Shown here one piece after another: positions 6,278 through 16,116 of a DNA stretch of 63,365 bases. The stretch's first letter is position 1; each line of letters begins with the position of its first letter. The position numbers and the translations under genes were made by a program. The stretch is from a virus, in the IMG/VR virus record IMGVR_UViG_3300031566_000026, positions 1 to 63,365 of that record, one strand, 5' to 3'. The notes below the pieces were generated by a model. The model had not been told where the DNA came from, made no database searches, and saw only the letters and a program-made list of their open reading frames with translations.

Positions 6278-6706
6278 TCACTCGGTAGGAGGCTTCAGGT
6301 GGGGCCGCCGCGTCGTGCGACCACCCGTATGCCCGCTCGATCCCTCACCTGCCTTGGGTCCCGAAGGACCCTTCTCGCCCAACTGACTGAACGAGCCCGC
6401 AGGGCCGCTTGCCCCTGGATCACAGGGTCCGGGTCCCATCACACCCGTGGTCCCGGGGGTGCCCACCTCGCCAACCTCTCCCAACTGCCCCACAGGGCAG
6501 CCAGGGCCCGTCTGCTCCACGTAGATCGAGGCCACCGCCGGCTCGACGGGCAGTCTGATCCCCCGAGCAGCCTCGTACGCTGCCGGGTCGCCCTCCACCC
6601 CGTAGAGGGTGCCGTTGTTGAGCAGCTCCGTCAGCTTCTGGGCCGTGGTCAGGTCGGTGACCATCAAGAGCACCCGGCCCTTCAGCTTCACATGGTATAG
6701 GATCAT
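6278..6706 (-). CDS. Collagen-like small structural protein
   Basis: The 142-residue product has an ordinary N-terminal half (residues 1-65) and a C-terminal half built of Gly-X-Y triplets with Pro, Glu and Ser. Collagen-like segments in phages usually make trimeric fibres or surface appendages. The start follows GAGGAGGG. It lies between the giant fibre and the lysis-like cluster, so it is probably a tail accessory protein. Confidence 0.6.
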   Translation of the reverse strand: MILYHVKLKGRVLLMVTDLTTAQKLTELLNNGTLYGVEGDPAAYEAARGIRLPVEPAVASIYVEQTGPGCPVGQLGEVGEVGTPGTTGVMGPGPCDPGASGPAGSFSQLGEKGPSGPKAGEGSSGHTGGRTTRRPHLKPPTE

Positions 6707-6716
6707 GATGCCCTCC

Positions 6717-6965
6717 TCAGATGAGCTTCGCGTACCGCCAGTCCTGCGGGATGCGCTCCTCGAACGTTACGAGCCCAATGTGGCCCGCAGCCGTCAGCAA
6801 GGCCACCGTCTCGGCCCTGCCTTCCTCCGTGAACTCGTGGCCGAGCAGTCCGCGCCGGTCCTTCACGCCCTCGGCCTCGTACAGCACCTCCACCCGCACG
6901 CCCACGAGCGTCTGCCCCTGGTAGGCTGCCGCTACCGCCGCCGGTCCCACGATGTAGAGTCTCAC
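6717..6965 (-). CDS. Small protein downstream of the giant fibre, unknown
   Basis: This 82-residue product starts with GTG after an excellent AAGGAGG site. It looks like a small alpha/beta domain (RLYIVG start, hydrophobic core segments), with no recognised motif. The tight spacing to the 1898-residue fibre suggests a fibre chaperone or accessory subunit, by context only. Confidence 0.5.
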   Translation of the reverse strand: MRLYIVGPAAVAAAYQGQTLVGVRVEVLYEAEGVKDRRGLLGHEFTEEGRAETVALLTAAGHIGLVTFEERIPQDWRYAKLI

Positions 6966-6974
6966 GTTTCCTCC

Positions 6975-9900
6975 TTAGACCAGCAGCGGATACAGCCGCT
7001 TCAGTTGCGCGTGGGCCAGTACCACGTCAGCCGGGTCGAGCGCCCTAGCCCACTCGATCACGTCGCCGATGTCGTCATCGTGGCCGTGGCCCGTGATCGC
7101 CAGCCGGATCGCGCCCAGCGTCTGCTCCGTCAGCGTCGTCGTGCCTGCGGGGGCGCCAGTTGTGCCCTCCGCCGCACCGTCCACGTAGACCGTGAGCGTG
7201 GTCATGTCCCACGTGATCGCCACCGAGCGGTAGCCGATGCCTGGGGCGGTATTGTTGCCGCTTGAGTAGACCGTCCCGGCGTCGTTCCGCACTCCCGCCT
7301 TGAACTTCTCGTCCGTGGTCAGCGCCAGGTAGATGTAGGGCTCGATCGCACCCGGCACCGAGGCGCTCCAGATCACCCGCGTCGGCACGCCCCGGTTCGC
7401 TACGCTCGGCGCGGCCAGCGGAATCTGATACCACGTCAGGTCGTCCCAATAGCCGAAGCCGGGGTTCACGCACCACGGACGCATCGTGCGGTTCGAGCTG
7501 CTCGTCTCCCGCACCCCATAAGCGTTCATGGAGAGCGCAACCCCAGGCAGGGGGCTCTGCATATAGTTCCCGCCAGCAGTCGTGTAGACGGCCGCCGCCG
7601 CATACAACTCGCGCAGCCGGGTGCGGAACATCTGCCACAGCCCCTCGGTCGTGCCCACAGCCGCCGGGCTGGCGTATGCGCTGCTCTCGGTGAGGCTCTG
7701 CATCCACATGGAGTACGTGCCCCGGTCGGTGTACTGCCCCGGGACGTACATGTAGAGGCAGCTCGCGTCGGTCTCCAAGAGCGCCTGCATCGTGGCGAGC
7801 GACTTCTCGGCACCGGAAGAGGAGACGCACTTGGTATGGGCGGAGTTGGCCGTTGCGTTGGTGCCCGCGTAGGCGACCTGCGCCGAGGCCCATGCCACCG
7901 GCAGGGCGAGCGTTCCGCCGAATGCACCGTCAAGGGTTGTGTCCTCGGCGGTCCCGTTGACGCTCAGGCCCACCGCGTCGATGGCGCCACTGGCGGCTTG
8001 GTGGAACCGCACCGAGTACCGATCCGACAGTGCCAGCGCGACCGTCCAATAGCCCGTGACCTCACTCACGCCGTTGTGGTAAGCGATCACCAGCCGAGCG
8101 GCGGCGGCCTCATAGTAGAGGCGAATGGCCGCCGTTGCTCCCGCGCCGTTTCCAAGGTTCCAGAACGTCCGGGCAGTGCCCTGGTTCGGCAGATCGCCGA
8201 CGATCCCCTCCACGAGGTACGTCGCCGCCTGCGGGAGCGCGGAGTAAGCGTCCACGAACGAGTCGGCTGCCCTCACCTCGCTGGCGTCGAGGATGTCCTG
8301 CGGAGGGATGGCGTCGTTGAAGGCGTTGGCCCGGTAGAGGTACATCGTCCCGACGCCCGGACAGACGAAAACAAAGTTCGCGTTGGCTCCCAGAACGCCC
8401 GCGGCGTTGAACGCGACCTGGTAGTAGCCACGCCCGGCGGGCTGCACAGAAAACAGTACGCCTGCACCGACGGCTGTGGACAGCACCGGCACCCCGGCGG
8501 TCCACGTCACGGTAACGTCGTGCCGCCACGCGGGTGTGTTGGCGTCATAGAGCCTGAGTGCACTCACCGGAGCGGTTCCTGCCCGGATGTAGAAACTCAG
8601 CGCCTTAGTCGCGTCACCCGTGAAGCCGATAATTCGAGATCTCGCATCCGCGCCCAGCACCGAACCCGTCAGCAGGTAGGCCCCCGTACCACCGAGAGGG
8701 TCGCCCTGCCCGGCGGTGACGCCGCAGGTCCCCTCCTCGGTCCACGCCGCCAGATCGTCACTCGTGACGAGGTTGATGTACGCCCTTCCGAGCAGCGTCG
8801 TCCGGTACGTCACCCCGTCGTTCGCCGTCCACGAGTGGTTGTCCCGCAGGTGCCCCGCCGGGGCCGTGCGCGTCAGGTAGTCCACCCCGTCGTAGTACCT
8901 CGCCACGCCCGCCCGCGAGAACGTCTTGCGCGCCAGGTAGCGCCCGCGCCCGATCCGCTCCACGTCGCTCAGCGTCAGGTCTGCGGGGATGCGCCCGTCG
9001 TACCATTGCAGCGCGCCCGTCACCGTACCGTCCACGTCCGCGAGCTGCATGCCGGGGTGGTAGTGCGCGATGTCGGGCTGGGCCATGGCCCGCATCGTGG
9101 CGAGGGACTTCTCTGCGCCGCTCGCCGACTTCCACGAGCTGCACCCAGAGTTGGCCGTGGCGTTGGCGCCCGCGAAGGCGACCACGTTTGCGTTCCAAGC
9201 CACCGGGAGTGCGAGCGTAGCCGCGAACGCACCGTCAAGCGTCGTGTCCTCGGCGGCCCCGTTGACACTCAAGCCCACAGAGTCTATCGCGCCGCTCGCC
9301 GCCTGATGGAAGCGCACCGCGATCTGGTCAACCAGCGCCAAGGTGACGGTCCAGTATCCCGTTACCTCAGAGACGCCGTTGTGATAGGCGATCACCAGAC
9401 GGGCCGCAGCGGCCTCGTGGTAGAGCCGGATGCCTGCCGTCGCGCCGTCCCCGTTCCCGAGGTTGGCGAACGTCCTGGCCGTGCCCTGATTCGCCAGGTC
9501 ACATACCACGCCCTCATAGAGGTGCGTCGCTTCCTGTGGCGTCGTCAGGCTGAGCGGCGTCGTCAGGCTGTCCGCCGTCGTGGCCTCGCTCGCGGCTAGC
9601 ACGGACTCCGGTGGGACCAGCTCCTCGTACAGCGTGGGCCGCCACACGTAGATCGTCTCCGTGCCTGCGGCATCCCAGGAGGCCGTGCCCGTGGCGTCGC
9701 ACAGGTTCACGTAGACCAGCGAGTCCACCGTCACCTGCGAGGAGCCGAACAGCCGGAGCCTGATCCAATCGTCGGCCCGCACCACGCCGATCTTGCGCGT
9801 GTACCCGGCCAACCCCTCAGACGCCAGCAGCGCTCCGGTCGTCAGGTTGATCGCCGCTCGGTTGACCACTCCGTCTGTCGCGTTGTAGTAGGAGAGCGCC

Positions 9901-12671
9901 GCGTAGTCGTGCGTCCCGGGCTTCAGCCACACCTCGCCCGACAGCGGACCAATGGCCGTGTCCGAGGCGAAGCTGATCTCGTGTACGGCGTTCCCGATGT
10001 CAGCCGTGAGTAGGGCCGCCGTCGTGCCGCCGCCCGGATCAGCCTCAGCCACGCTCGTAATGACGATATTGGTCGGCGTCCAATCCGCCAGCGCTGCCGT
10101 CATCTTGTTCGTGTAGGCCCGCTCCAACAGCGTCACGAGGTAGTCCGCGCTGTCGTTGGCCCGCATGAAGTGCTTGTTCCGCAGCTCACCGCTCGCCGCC
10201 GCGCGCACTACCTGGTCCGCGTAGATCTGCGTGCCCGTGTCCGCCCTCGCGAACGTCGGCCTGATGATCTTCGTCGTCGGGCAGTCGGTGTCGTTGTACT
10301 GGCGGTCGTAGGTCGTCGCCCCGCCAGCCGACTCCGACAGCGTCCACCAGTGGTCGGGGTAGGGTGCTCCGCTCTGCGTGCCCCAATCGCGTTCATCGGT
10401 GGGCAAGCAGGCGTTGAGCTGCGCGATGGTGGGGACGTTGGACACCCACAGGCGCGTGTCGTCGATCAGGCCCTTGAAGTAGCCTGCCGCGTCGTTGTTC
10501 GAGCCCGCCGTCATGTTCGTCGCGCCCACGGGCGTCCACACGTAGGCAGGGATGGCAGAACCCGAGAACGCCAGCGTCACCTCTGCGGGCGTAATCAGCC
10601 GTCCACTTTCCTCTTCGAGTGATGCCAGCCCGACCTTCAGCCGATCCGCATCAGCCGCGCCCGCTCCGTCGAACAGGACCCACGCCATGTACCACGTATC
10701 GCTCGCCAGCGCCGTTGCGTATTCTGCTATGGCGGCAGCGGCCCCGTCCCACAGCGTGACCGTCAGCTTTGCGGTGGCTCCGATGCTGATCTGGTACTGC
10801 TTCTTCGAGTCGTCGGCCACGTCCCAACGCGCCTCAATGACCTGAGCCGCCGCTGGGGCCATCGTGCTCGTCTTGAAATACACCACCTTGGCGAAGGCCA
10901 CGGCACCATTGAGCGCCTTGACCTCGCCGAACGAAACGGTGTCGTTCACGCCGTCGAAGTACCGCGCACCGTTCCGCGTCCACCGCTCGAAGGCACCTTT
11001 GCCGTGGCGCCCGTCGTCCACGTAGGCAGGGGTCCCGGTCCAGGTCGCCGTGAGGCCCGCGATCATCTCCGTTCCGTTCCCGTCGAAGGGCCACCAGTAG
11101 GTGAGGCCCGCGGGGTTGGGCTCGTTGATGAGGTCGGCTGCGGCCTCGGCGGCGGTCAGAGCCTTGCCGTTCCAGATGCGGATGTCGTCGAGCTTGCCGT
11201 CGAAGGTGACAGAACCAATTGCTGCCCCCACCGTATATCCAAGGGCCGACCCTCGAAGTGCCACGGGAATGACCCCCGTGACGGTGGGTGCGGCCGTGGC
11301 CACGGCACCGTACCGCCCCGTGACGGAATCGTAGGTGGCGTAGTAAAGTGCGAGCGTGCCGGCGTTGTAGGTAACGATGCCCTTGTACCGCGCTCCGGCG
11401 GACTGCGGCACCGCAAATATGACGTAGTTCGCCGCGTCGTTCCCGGCGTCGGACACATAGACGCGGATTCCGGTCGCGGTGACCCGTGCTACCAAGAACT
11501 GATTGTCGGCAGTATCCCATCTTCCGACGATGACTGGACTCACGGCCACCTCGTCCGACTCCCACGCGATGCCCCAGGAGGCTGCCGTGAGTCCATCGGC
11601 CCCTGCCCCTGGGTCCGCCGTCGTCAGGTAGTTGCCCGACGAGATGTCCACGCGCCCCGTGGCCGTGCCCGCCAGCATGTCGGTTGCCGCGCTGTACGTC
11701 TCCGCCTGGATCGCCGTGCCCGCCGCGTTGCCCCCGACGTGCAGCACGAGGTTCTTGCCGTGCCGCGCCATCCAGCCGTCGTCACCGGCCAGTGCCATTC
11801 CGGCCCCGGCGTTGAAGCGGTCGGTGATTGGGTTCGCGGAGCCGCCGTTGTCGGTGATGAGGAGATTGACCGCGCCCTCAACATGGACCGAGGACCCGTA
11901 CTGCGCCCCGACCTGAGCCGAGTAGCTGCCGGCGGTCAGCGGGTCCGGGATCATCTCCACGTCCGTCTCCAGCACCGTATCGCCGTTCGTGTCGGCGTAG
12001 GCCGTCAGCACTCCACCGCAGAAACGCACGCCCCAGAAGGTCGGAGTACCAGCCACGAACGGCACGACCAGCGCCACCGCGTAGGTGTCCACCCCGTTCA
12101 CGAGGTAGCAGGTCAGTTGCGTACCTGCGTTCTTGGTGAACATGACGCGGGAGCCCACCCCAAGGTACAGGTCGAGCAGGCAATGCTGGTGCCCGTCGTC
12201 GTAGTCCCAATCGGGGATGAACCACGCCGACATAGTCCAGTTGTTCGGTGGGAACGTGGCCGGCACTGCCCACCGAAGGTTGCAGCCCACGTCCACCTGC
12301 ACGCCATATTCGGCTGCAAGATTCGTTACCCCAGCCAGCGAGCGCGCATCGAACACGTCCGAGCCGTCGTGGATCTTCACCGCGGCCATCACGGTGAACG
12401 GCGCCGCCAGGCTGACGGGCGCGTCGGCGATCTCCACCCGGTCGTCCCCGCCGAACGTCAGCGCCCGGGGCCACGCGGTCCACGTCGGGTCGGCCGCGTC
12501 CGCGCCGACGCCGGAACCCAGGATGCCGTCCACGCCGAGCGCACGGCTCTCGGCCAGGTCACCGTCAGCCGTCTCTACGGGGATGTAGTGGCGGATGATG
12601 TCGGCGTCGTAGGGTAGCGTCATCCGCGTCTTGCGGTGCGGGTGCCAGGGGCTGCGGAGTGAGGTCAGCAT
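6975..12671 (-). CDS. Giant LamG/concanavalin-type tail fibre protein
   Basis: At 1898 residues this is the largest product. It is made of repeated jelly-roll-like segments with patterns such as LTFGGDDRVEI, YFDGVNDTVSF and WWPFDG, typical of LamG/concanavalin A-like domains that bind glycans. Two segments of about 400 residues (roughly 815-1225 and 1260-1650) are clear duplicates. No protease or lyase motif is visible. Its place at the end of the tail genes suggests host recognition. The start at 12671 has AAGG 9 nt upstream; a later ATG at 12623 lacks a ribosome site. Confidence 0.82.
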   Translation of the reverse strand: MLTSLRSPWHPHRKTRMTLPYDADIIRHYIPVETADGDLAESRALGVDGILGSGVGADAADPTWTAWPRALTFGGDDRVEIADAPVSLAAPFTVMAAVKIHDGSDVFDARSLAGVTNLAAEYGVQVDVGCNLRWAVPATFPPNNWTMSAWFIPDWDYDDGHQHCLLDLYLGVGSRVMFTKNAGTQLTCYLVNGVDTYAVALVVPFVAGTPTFWGVRFCGGVLTAYADTNGDTVLETDVEMIPDPLTAGSYSAQVGAQYGSSVHVEGAVNLLITDNGGSANPITDRFNAGAGMALAGDDGWMARHGKNLVLHVGGNAAGTAIQAETYSAATDMLAGTATGRVDISSGNYLTTADPGAGADGLTAASWGIAWESDEVAVSPVIVGRWDTADNQFLVARVTATGIRVYVSDAGNDAANYVIFAVPQSAGARYKGIVTYNAGTLALYYATYDSVTGRYGAVATAAPTVTGVIPVALRGSALGYTVGAAIGSVTFDGKLDDIRIWNGKALTAAEAAADLINEPNPAGLTYWWPFDGNGTEMIAGLTATWTGTPAYVDDGRHGKGAFERWTRNGARYFDGVNDTVSFGEVKALNGAVAFAKVVYFKTSTMAPAAAQVIEARWDVADDSKKQYQISIGATAKLTVTLWDGAAAAIAEYATALASDTWYMAWVLFDGAGAADADRLKVGLASLEEESGRLITPAEVTLAFSGSAIPAYVWTPVGATNMTAGSNNDAAGYFKGLIDDTRLWVSNVPTIAQLNACLPTDERDWGTQSGAPYPDHWWTLSESAGGATTYDRQYNDTDCPTTKIIRPTFARADTGTQIYADQVVRAAASGELRNKHFMRANDSADYLVTLLERAYTNKMTAALADWTPTNIVITSVAEADPGGGTTAALLTADIGNAVHEISFASDTAIGPLSGEVWLKPGTHDYAALSYYNATDGVVNRAAINLTTGALLASEGLAGYTRKIGVVRADDWIRLRLFGSSQVTVDSLVYVNLCDATGTASWDAAGTETIYVWRPTLYEELVPPESVLAASEATTADSLTTPLSLTTPQEATHLYEGVVCDLANQGTARTFANLGNGDGATAGIRLYHEAAAARLVIAYHNGVSEVTGYWTVTLALVDQIAVRFHQAASGAIDSVGLSVNGAAEDTTLDGAFAATLALPVAWNANVVAFAGANATANSGCSSWKSASGAEKSLATMRAMAQPDIAHYHPGMQLADVDGTVTGALQWYDGRIPADLTLSDVERIGRGRYLARKTFSRAGVARYYDGVDYLTRTAPAGHLRDNHSWTANDGVTYRTTLLGRAYINLVTSDDLAAWTEEGTCGVTAGQGDPLGGTGAYLLTGSVLGADARSRIIGFTGDATKALSFYIRAGTAPVSALRLYDANTPAWRHDVTVTWTAGVPVLSTAVGAGVLFSVQPAGRGYYQVAFNAAGVLGANANFVFVCPGVGTMYLYRANAFNDAIPPQDILDASEVRAADSFVDAYSALPQAATYLVEGIVGDLPNQGTARTFWNLGNGAGATAAIRLYYEAAAARLVIAYHNGVSEVTGYWTVALALSDRYSVRFHQAASGAIDAVGLSVNGTAEDTTLDGAFGGTLALPVAWASAQVAYAGTNATANSAHTKCVSSSGAEKSLATMQALLETDASCLYMYVPGQYTDRGTYSMWMQSLTESSAYASPAAVGTTEGLWQMFRTRLRELYAAAAVYTTAGGNYMQSPLPGVALSMNAYGVRETSSSNRTMRPWCVNPGFGYWDDLTWYQIPLAAPSVANRGVPTRVIWSASVPGAIEPYIYLALTTDEKFKAGVRNDAGTVYSSGNNTAPGIGYRSVAITWDMTTLTVYVDGAAEGTTGAPAGTTTLTEQTLGAIRLAITGHGHDDDIGDVIEWARALDPADVVLAHAQLKRLYPLLV
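7787..8231 (-). repeat. Second copy of the fibre-internal duplication (core)
   Basis: This segment encodes the better conserved core of the second large repeat in the fibre. It matches 9090-9536 closely in protein (for example AARLVIAYHNGVSEVTGYWT in both) but less in DNA, so the duplication is not recent. The weaker match extends to about 8890. Confidence 0.85.
9090..9536 (-). repeat. First copy of the fibre-internal duplication (core)
   Basis: This is the partner of 7787-8231. Shared landmarks include NQGTARTF, YHNGVSEVTGYWT and EDTTLDGAF. Substitutions are mostly at third codon positions, which implies selection on both copies. The weaker match extends to about 10230. Confidence 0.85.
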
Positions 12672-12675
12672 GGGT

Positions 12676-13155
12676 CTATGCCTTGAACGTGATTGCGATG
12701 TCGTCCAGCGTGGCGTCCGTCACCGCCGGGGCCACCACCGTCAGCCAGTCGCCGGCCACCAGCGCTACCGCCGCGCCTGTTGTCACGAACGTGGCCGTAG
12801 TGGCACCCAGCGCGAACGTGATCGTGCCCACCGGGGCGCCGTTGAGGTTGACCGTGAACACGGCCGCCCCCGTGGCAGCCGTCAGCGCCTTGGCCTCCGA
12901 GCCCGCGAAGTCGTCGGCCAACGTGAGCGCCCGCACCGCCACGAACTTCAGCACCACCTCAGAGCCCATCGGTCGGCCCGGGAAGAAGCCCGTGATGTCG
13001 TAGGCTACCAGCGTCGCGGCGATCTCCGCCAGCAGGTCCGTGAAGATCGAGTCGGGGAAATTGCGCAGCCCCGTGTCCGCGTTGATGTCGTTGTACCCAC
13101 GCCCGTCCGTGCCGATGAACATGGCGGCGGTGTAGGTGTGCCCGTTGAGCACCAT
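12676..13155 (-). CDS. Tail protein with a beta-rich C-terminal domain
   Basis: The product has 159 residues. The C-terminal half (about 70-159) has the pattern GTITFA...ATFVTT...AGDWL...AP...DATL, seen in small beta-sandwich modules of tail proteins. The start is 2 nt after the upstream stop; a longer open frame continues upstream but only overlaps that gene. The exact role is unknown; the context is tail tip or fibre attachment. Confidence 0.6.
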   Translation of the reverse strand: MVLNGHTYTAAMFIGTDGRGYNDINADTGLRNFPDSIFTDLLAEIAATLVAYDITGFFPGRPMGSEVVLKFVAVRALTLADDFAGSEAKALTAATGAAVFTVNLNGAPVGTITFALGATTATFVTTGAAVALVAGDWLTVVAPAVTDATLDDIAITFKA

Positions 13156-13157
13156 GG

Positions 13158-14018
13158 TCAGAAGTCCTCGGTCAAAGAGTATGCCTGCCCCATCCACGCC
13201 CAATACGGCTCCTCGAGCGCCGACAACTCGCGCAACGTGGCCGGGAACGAGCGCCGGTGCAGGTGGTAGGTGTCCGCCGGGTTGTAGAGGAAGAAGAACT
13301 GCTCGTCGAGCCCGTGGCGGCGCGTGATCTCGAACAGGTACACGAGCGCCTCGTCCGCCGGCACCACCTCCAGCCGGAAGTTGAGCGCGCGCCGCTCGGG
13401 CCGCGTCAGGAAGAACCGTCGCCCTCCTGGCATCTCGCTCACCACCGTGCCGGTCATCCAGCCCAGCGTCAGGCCGGTGCTGAAGTTGACGGTAGGCGGA
13501 TACCCTGAACCGACCCACGCGCGCCCCATGTCCACGTACCCTGCCGCGTTGGTCGTGTCGTCGATCTCCACACGCACGTACCGCCCCAGCGTATCCGCGG
13601 GCACCACAAGGATGTAGTCCTGCCGATAACCGGCCAGCCGATCCGTCTCCGCCAACTTGCCGTCCCAGAACCCGGGCGCACCAAAGAGCAGTACGCCGTC
13701 GGGATAGATCAGCGGGTATGCCGTCAGCCACCCGGAATCGTAGGTGGTGGTGGCGAAGTTGCTCACCGTCGAGACGCGCACCCGGATCAGCGCAGCCAGC
13801 GTCATGGAGTGCTTCAGCACGGCCACCACCCGGATGGGATAGCCGGTCAGCAGGTCGGCGTCGAACTTCGTGGACCCCACCGTCGCGTCCGTCGAGCGCG
13901 CCACCTGGTCGAGGTACCGCGTCTTCAGGTTGTTGAGCGGCAACGTGGCAACGTAGGACCCGTTCGACAGCGTCGCACCGTCGAGGAAGTTCGGGTAGCT
14001 GAACATGCAGTTGCTCAT
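13158..14018 (-). CDS. Tail-associated structural protein
   Basis: This 286-residue protein has a beta-rich N-terminal part (residues 1-185), probably a sandwich domain, and a C-terminal part rich in aromatic residues. No catalytic motif is visible. It sits between two small tail genes upstream of the fibre. Similar arrangements around tail-tip genes suggest a baseplate or fibre-connector role. Confidence 0.55.
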   Translation of the reverse strand: MSNCMFSYPNFLDGATLSNGSYVATLPLNNLKTRYLDQVARSTDATVGSTKFDADLLTGYPIRVVAVLKHSMTLAALIRVRVSTVSNFATTTYDSGWLTAYPLIYPDGVLLFGAPGFWDGKLAETDRLAGYRQDYILVVPADTLGRYVRVEIDDTTNAAGYVDMGRAWVGSGYPPTVNFSTGLTLGWMTGTVVSEMPGGRRFFLTRPERRALNFRLEVVPADEALVYLFEITRRHGLDEQFFFLYNPADTYHLHRRSFPATLRELSALEEPYWAWMGQAYSLTEDF

Positions 14019-14025
14019 CGCGCTC

Positions 14026-14382
14026 TCACCCCCAACACGTCAGCGTAACTGACTCGTTCGCCGCGTCCGTCATGATCCCAAGCACCAGGAAGTTCTTGCC
14101 CGCCGTCAGCCCGTACCGCGAGTGCTCCAGCTTGATCGTGTCCCCCAGGTCGATGGCCGCCGTCGTGGCCGTCAACGCAATGACCAACTCCAACCTGTCG
14201 CGCTTCACCCCACGCACCGTCTGCCGCCGCGTAGCCTCAGTCAGCCCATCAGCCGCCGTGGTCAGGCACGACTCCTCCACGGTCTGCGGGGCCAGTCGGT
14301 GCGTCACAAGCACGGCCAGGTCCTCCGCGATGGCCTCACGCCATTCAGCCGAAAGGAACGCCACACGGGCCGGGGTCGGCAT
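14026..14382 (-). CDS. Small tail-tip protein
   Basis: This 118-residue protein has a helical N-terminus and a beta-rich C-terminus ending in LTCWG. The ending resembles small tail proteins that close the end of tail-tip complexes, but no firm family is recognised. It lies between the glycosyltransferase fusion and the 286-residue tail protein. Confidence 0.5.
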   Translation of the reverse strand: MPTPARVAFLSAEWREAIAEDLAVLVTHRLAPQTVEESCLTTAADGLTEATRRQTVRGVKRDRLELVIALTATTAAIDLGDTIKLEHSRYGLTAGKNFLVLGIMTDAANESVTLTCWG

Positions 14383-14388
14383 ACTACG

Positions 14389-16116
14389 CTACGCCTCCTT
14401 CCTGTTCCATACGCCCATGATGTACTGGTCCCGCGCGTAGGGACCCTGCTTCCACGTGCCTGACATCTCGTGCTCCAGCGTCCAGTCCGCAAATGCGTCG
14501 CGGAAATCTTCCGCCTGGAAGCGGTGCAGGTGAAGCTCGTCCGTCTTCACCTCCAGCCACTCGAAGAGCCGTACCTTCAGGCCCCACCGCTTTGCGTTCT
14601 CCATGATGAGCCGCGGGTCCTGCGTGTGCTGGAGGCAGTTGTAGATCCATACCTCGTCGAAGGGCTCGCCGTCGTACTCCCAGGTCTCCGCTGGCGTGAT
14701 GGCTCGCGTGATGCCGCGAGCCGCGTACAACTCTTCGTCCTCAAGCCGGAACGTCAGCGGATCAAGCGCCACGGACCCCTCTGCCACATCGTACAGCAGC
14801 ATGAGCGACTCCGGCCCGCACCCGATGTCGAGGATGCGCCGTCCTTCCGCCGCCTCCCAGGTGATGCCCATGATGGCCGCGTACTGCTGCCGCTTCTGGC
14901 GCTCATAGGGTCGGCAACCCATGGCCAAGTGGAAATCTCGCTCCTTGCGCTGGGCCGCCATCCATGCGCCCTCTGCGGCGGCCTCCTTCTTTGCCGTCAC
15001 CACGGCGGGCCCGAACACGCTGCGTGCCGTGTAGAACCCGCGCCCCTTCAGGTCCGCGATCATGTCGAATGCCCGCTGGTAGCGCTCCGCGATGGGCTGG
15101 AATCCGTAGAGCCCTTGGGCCCGCCGCTGGATGTAGGTGCGGTCCAACGTAGGGGCCAACTCCAGCGCCGCGAGCCAATCGCCGAGCGTGTGGCAGCGGA
15201 ACCCCGTCACCCGGTCCTCGATCGTCTCGGTGAACGCCCCATATGACACGCTAAGAACCGGCGTGCCACCGCTCAGCATCGCCTCCACCGCCACGCCACC
15301 GAACGGCTCCGTGAACACCGTGGGCATTACGCATGCCCGCGCGTTCGCCAGGTATTCGCTGCGATCACGACCGGTGAGCGGGGGCTGGTACGTGAGGTTT
15401 GGCGTCTTAGGCGAGAGGTACGGGGCTGGGTCACCCTGGCCGCACAGCACGAACTCCAGGTCAGGCCGCTGCCGTGCCAGCTCCACTATCGTGGGCACGC
15501 CCTTCACATCGCCGATGCGCCCCAGGAACACGACGCGCCCCATATCGGGCTTCGGCACTGCTTGCCAATCGTCTATGTCGAAGTAGTTGGGGATCACCCA
15601 CTCGTAATTACAGCCCGAGCGGTTGGCGCGCCCCTGGTGCCAGTGCATCCATGCGTAGCTTTCGAAGATCTTGTACGGAGCGGGATACAGCGTCGGGTAG
15701 CCAATGCCACTCTCCACCAACGTGAACCCCTGCCCGTTGACCGCTTCGCCGTGCCCCCAGCCGAACGGCAGCAGCACCAGATCCATCGGCCCCACCCGAG
15801 CGGCCAGCTCCTTGCGCAGGCGCGCATTGAACTCCTTGTAGAGCGGGTTGCCCGCGTCGGCATCATCACCGACGAACTTCGCCGCGTCCGTCCCATCGTG
15901 CCCGCGCAGCGCGTTCTGCTCCTCGCGCGTCATGATGTCCACATGCAGCGAGGCAGCCGTGTCGGCCCCCTCAACTCCGTAGTGGATGACCTCGAACGGA
16001 GCGCCGGGTAGCGTCGCCATCATGGCAGGGAACTTGATGATTTTGCCTGTAAATGCGCAGTGGGAGAAACTGTTATTAGAAATGGTGTGCGCGAGCGCTA
16101 AAAGGTGCAATATCAT
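14389..16116 (-). CDS. GT4-type glycosyltransferase fused to a SAM-dependent methyltransferase
   Basis: The 575-residue product has two enzymes in one chain. Residues about 1-350 look like a GT-B family 4 glycosyltransferase: VVFLGRIGDVKG, a VLCGQGDP turn and the nucleotide-sugar site EPFGGVAVEAM. After a helical linker (about 350-425), a class I methyltransferase follows, with the SAM loop ILDIGCGPE. It probably makes or decorates a sugar on a virion or host surface component, or on DNA; the target is unknown. The start at 16116 has GGAGGG 4 nt upstream and overlaps the endonuclease stop (ATGA). Confidence 0.85.
   Translation of the reverse strand: MILHLLALAHTISNNSFSHCAFTGKIIKFPAMMATLPGAPFEVIHYGVEGADTAASLHVDIMTREEQNALRGHDGTDAAKFVGDDADAGNPLYKEFNARLRKELAARVGPMDLVLLPFGWGHGEAVNGQGFTLVESGIGYPTLYPAPYKIFESYAWMHWHQGRANRSGCNYEWVIPNYFDIDDWQAVPKPDMGRVVFLGRIGDVKGVPTIVELARQRPDLEFVLCGQGDPAPYLSPKTPNLTYQPPLTGRDRSEYLANARACVMPTVFTEPFGGVAVEAMLSGGTPVLSVSYGAFTETIEDRVTGFRCHTLGDWLAALELAPTLDRTYIQRRAQGLYGFQPIAERYQRAFDMIADLKGRGFYTARSVFGPAVVTAKKEAAAEGAWMAAQRKERDFHLAMGCRPYERQKRQQYAAIMGITWEAAEGRRILDIGCGPESLMLLYDVAEGSVALDPLTFRLEDEELYAARGITRAITPAETWEYDGEPFDEVWIYNCLQHTQDPRLIMENAKRWGLKVRLFEWLEVKTDELHLHRFQAEDFRDAFADWTLEHEMSGTWKQGPYARDQYIMGVWNRKEA

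Noticed and set aside
11004-12617. Long plus-strand open frame opposite the fibre gene
   Set aside because: It is a high-GC antisense frame of the 1898-residue protein, Arg/His/Pro-rich and without ribosome site or domain. All other long plus-strand frames are similar shadows.
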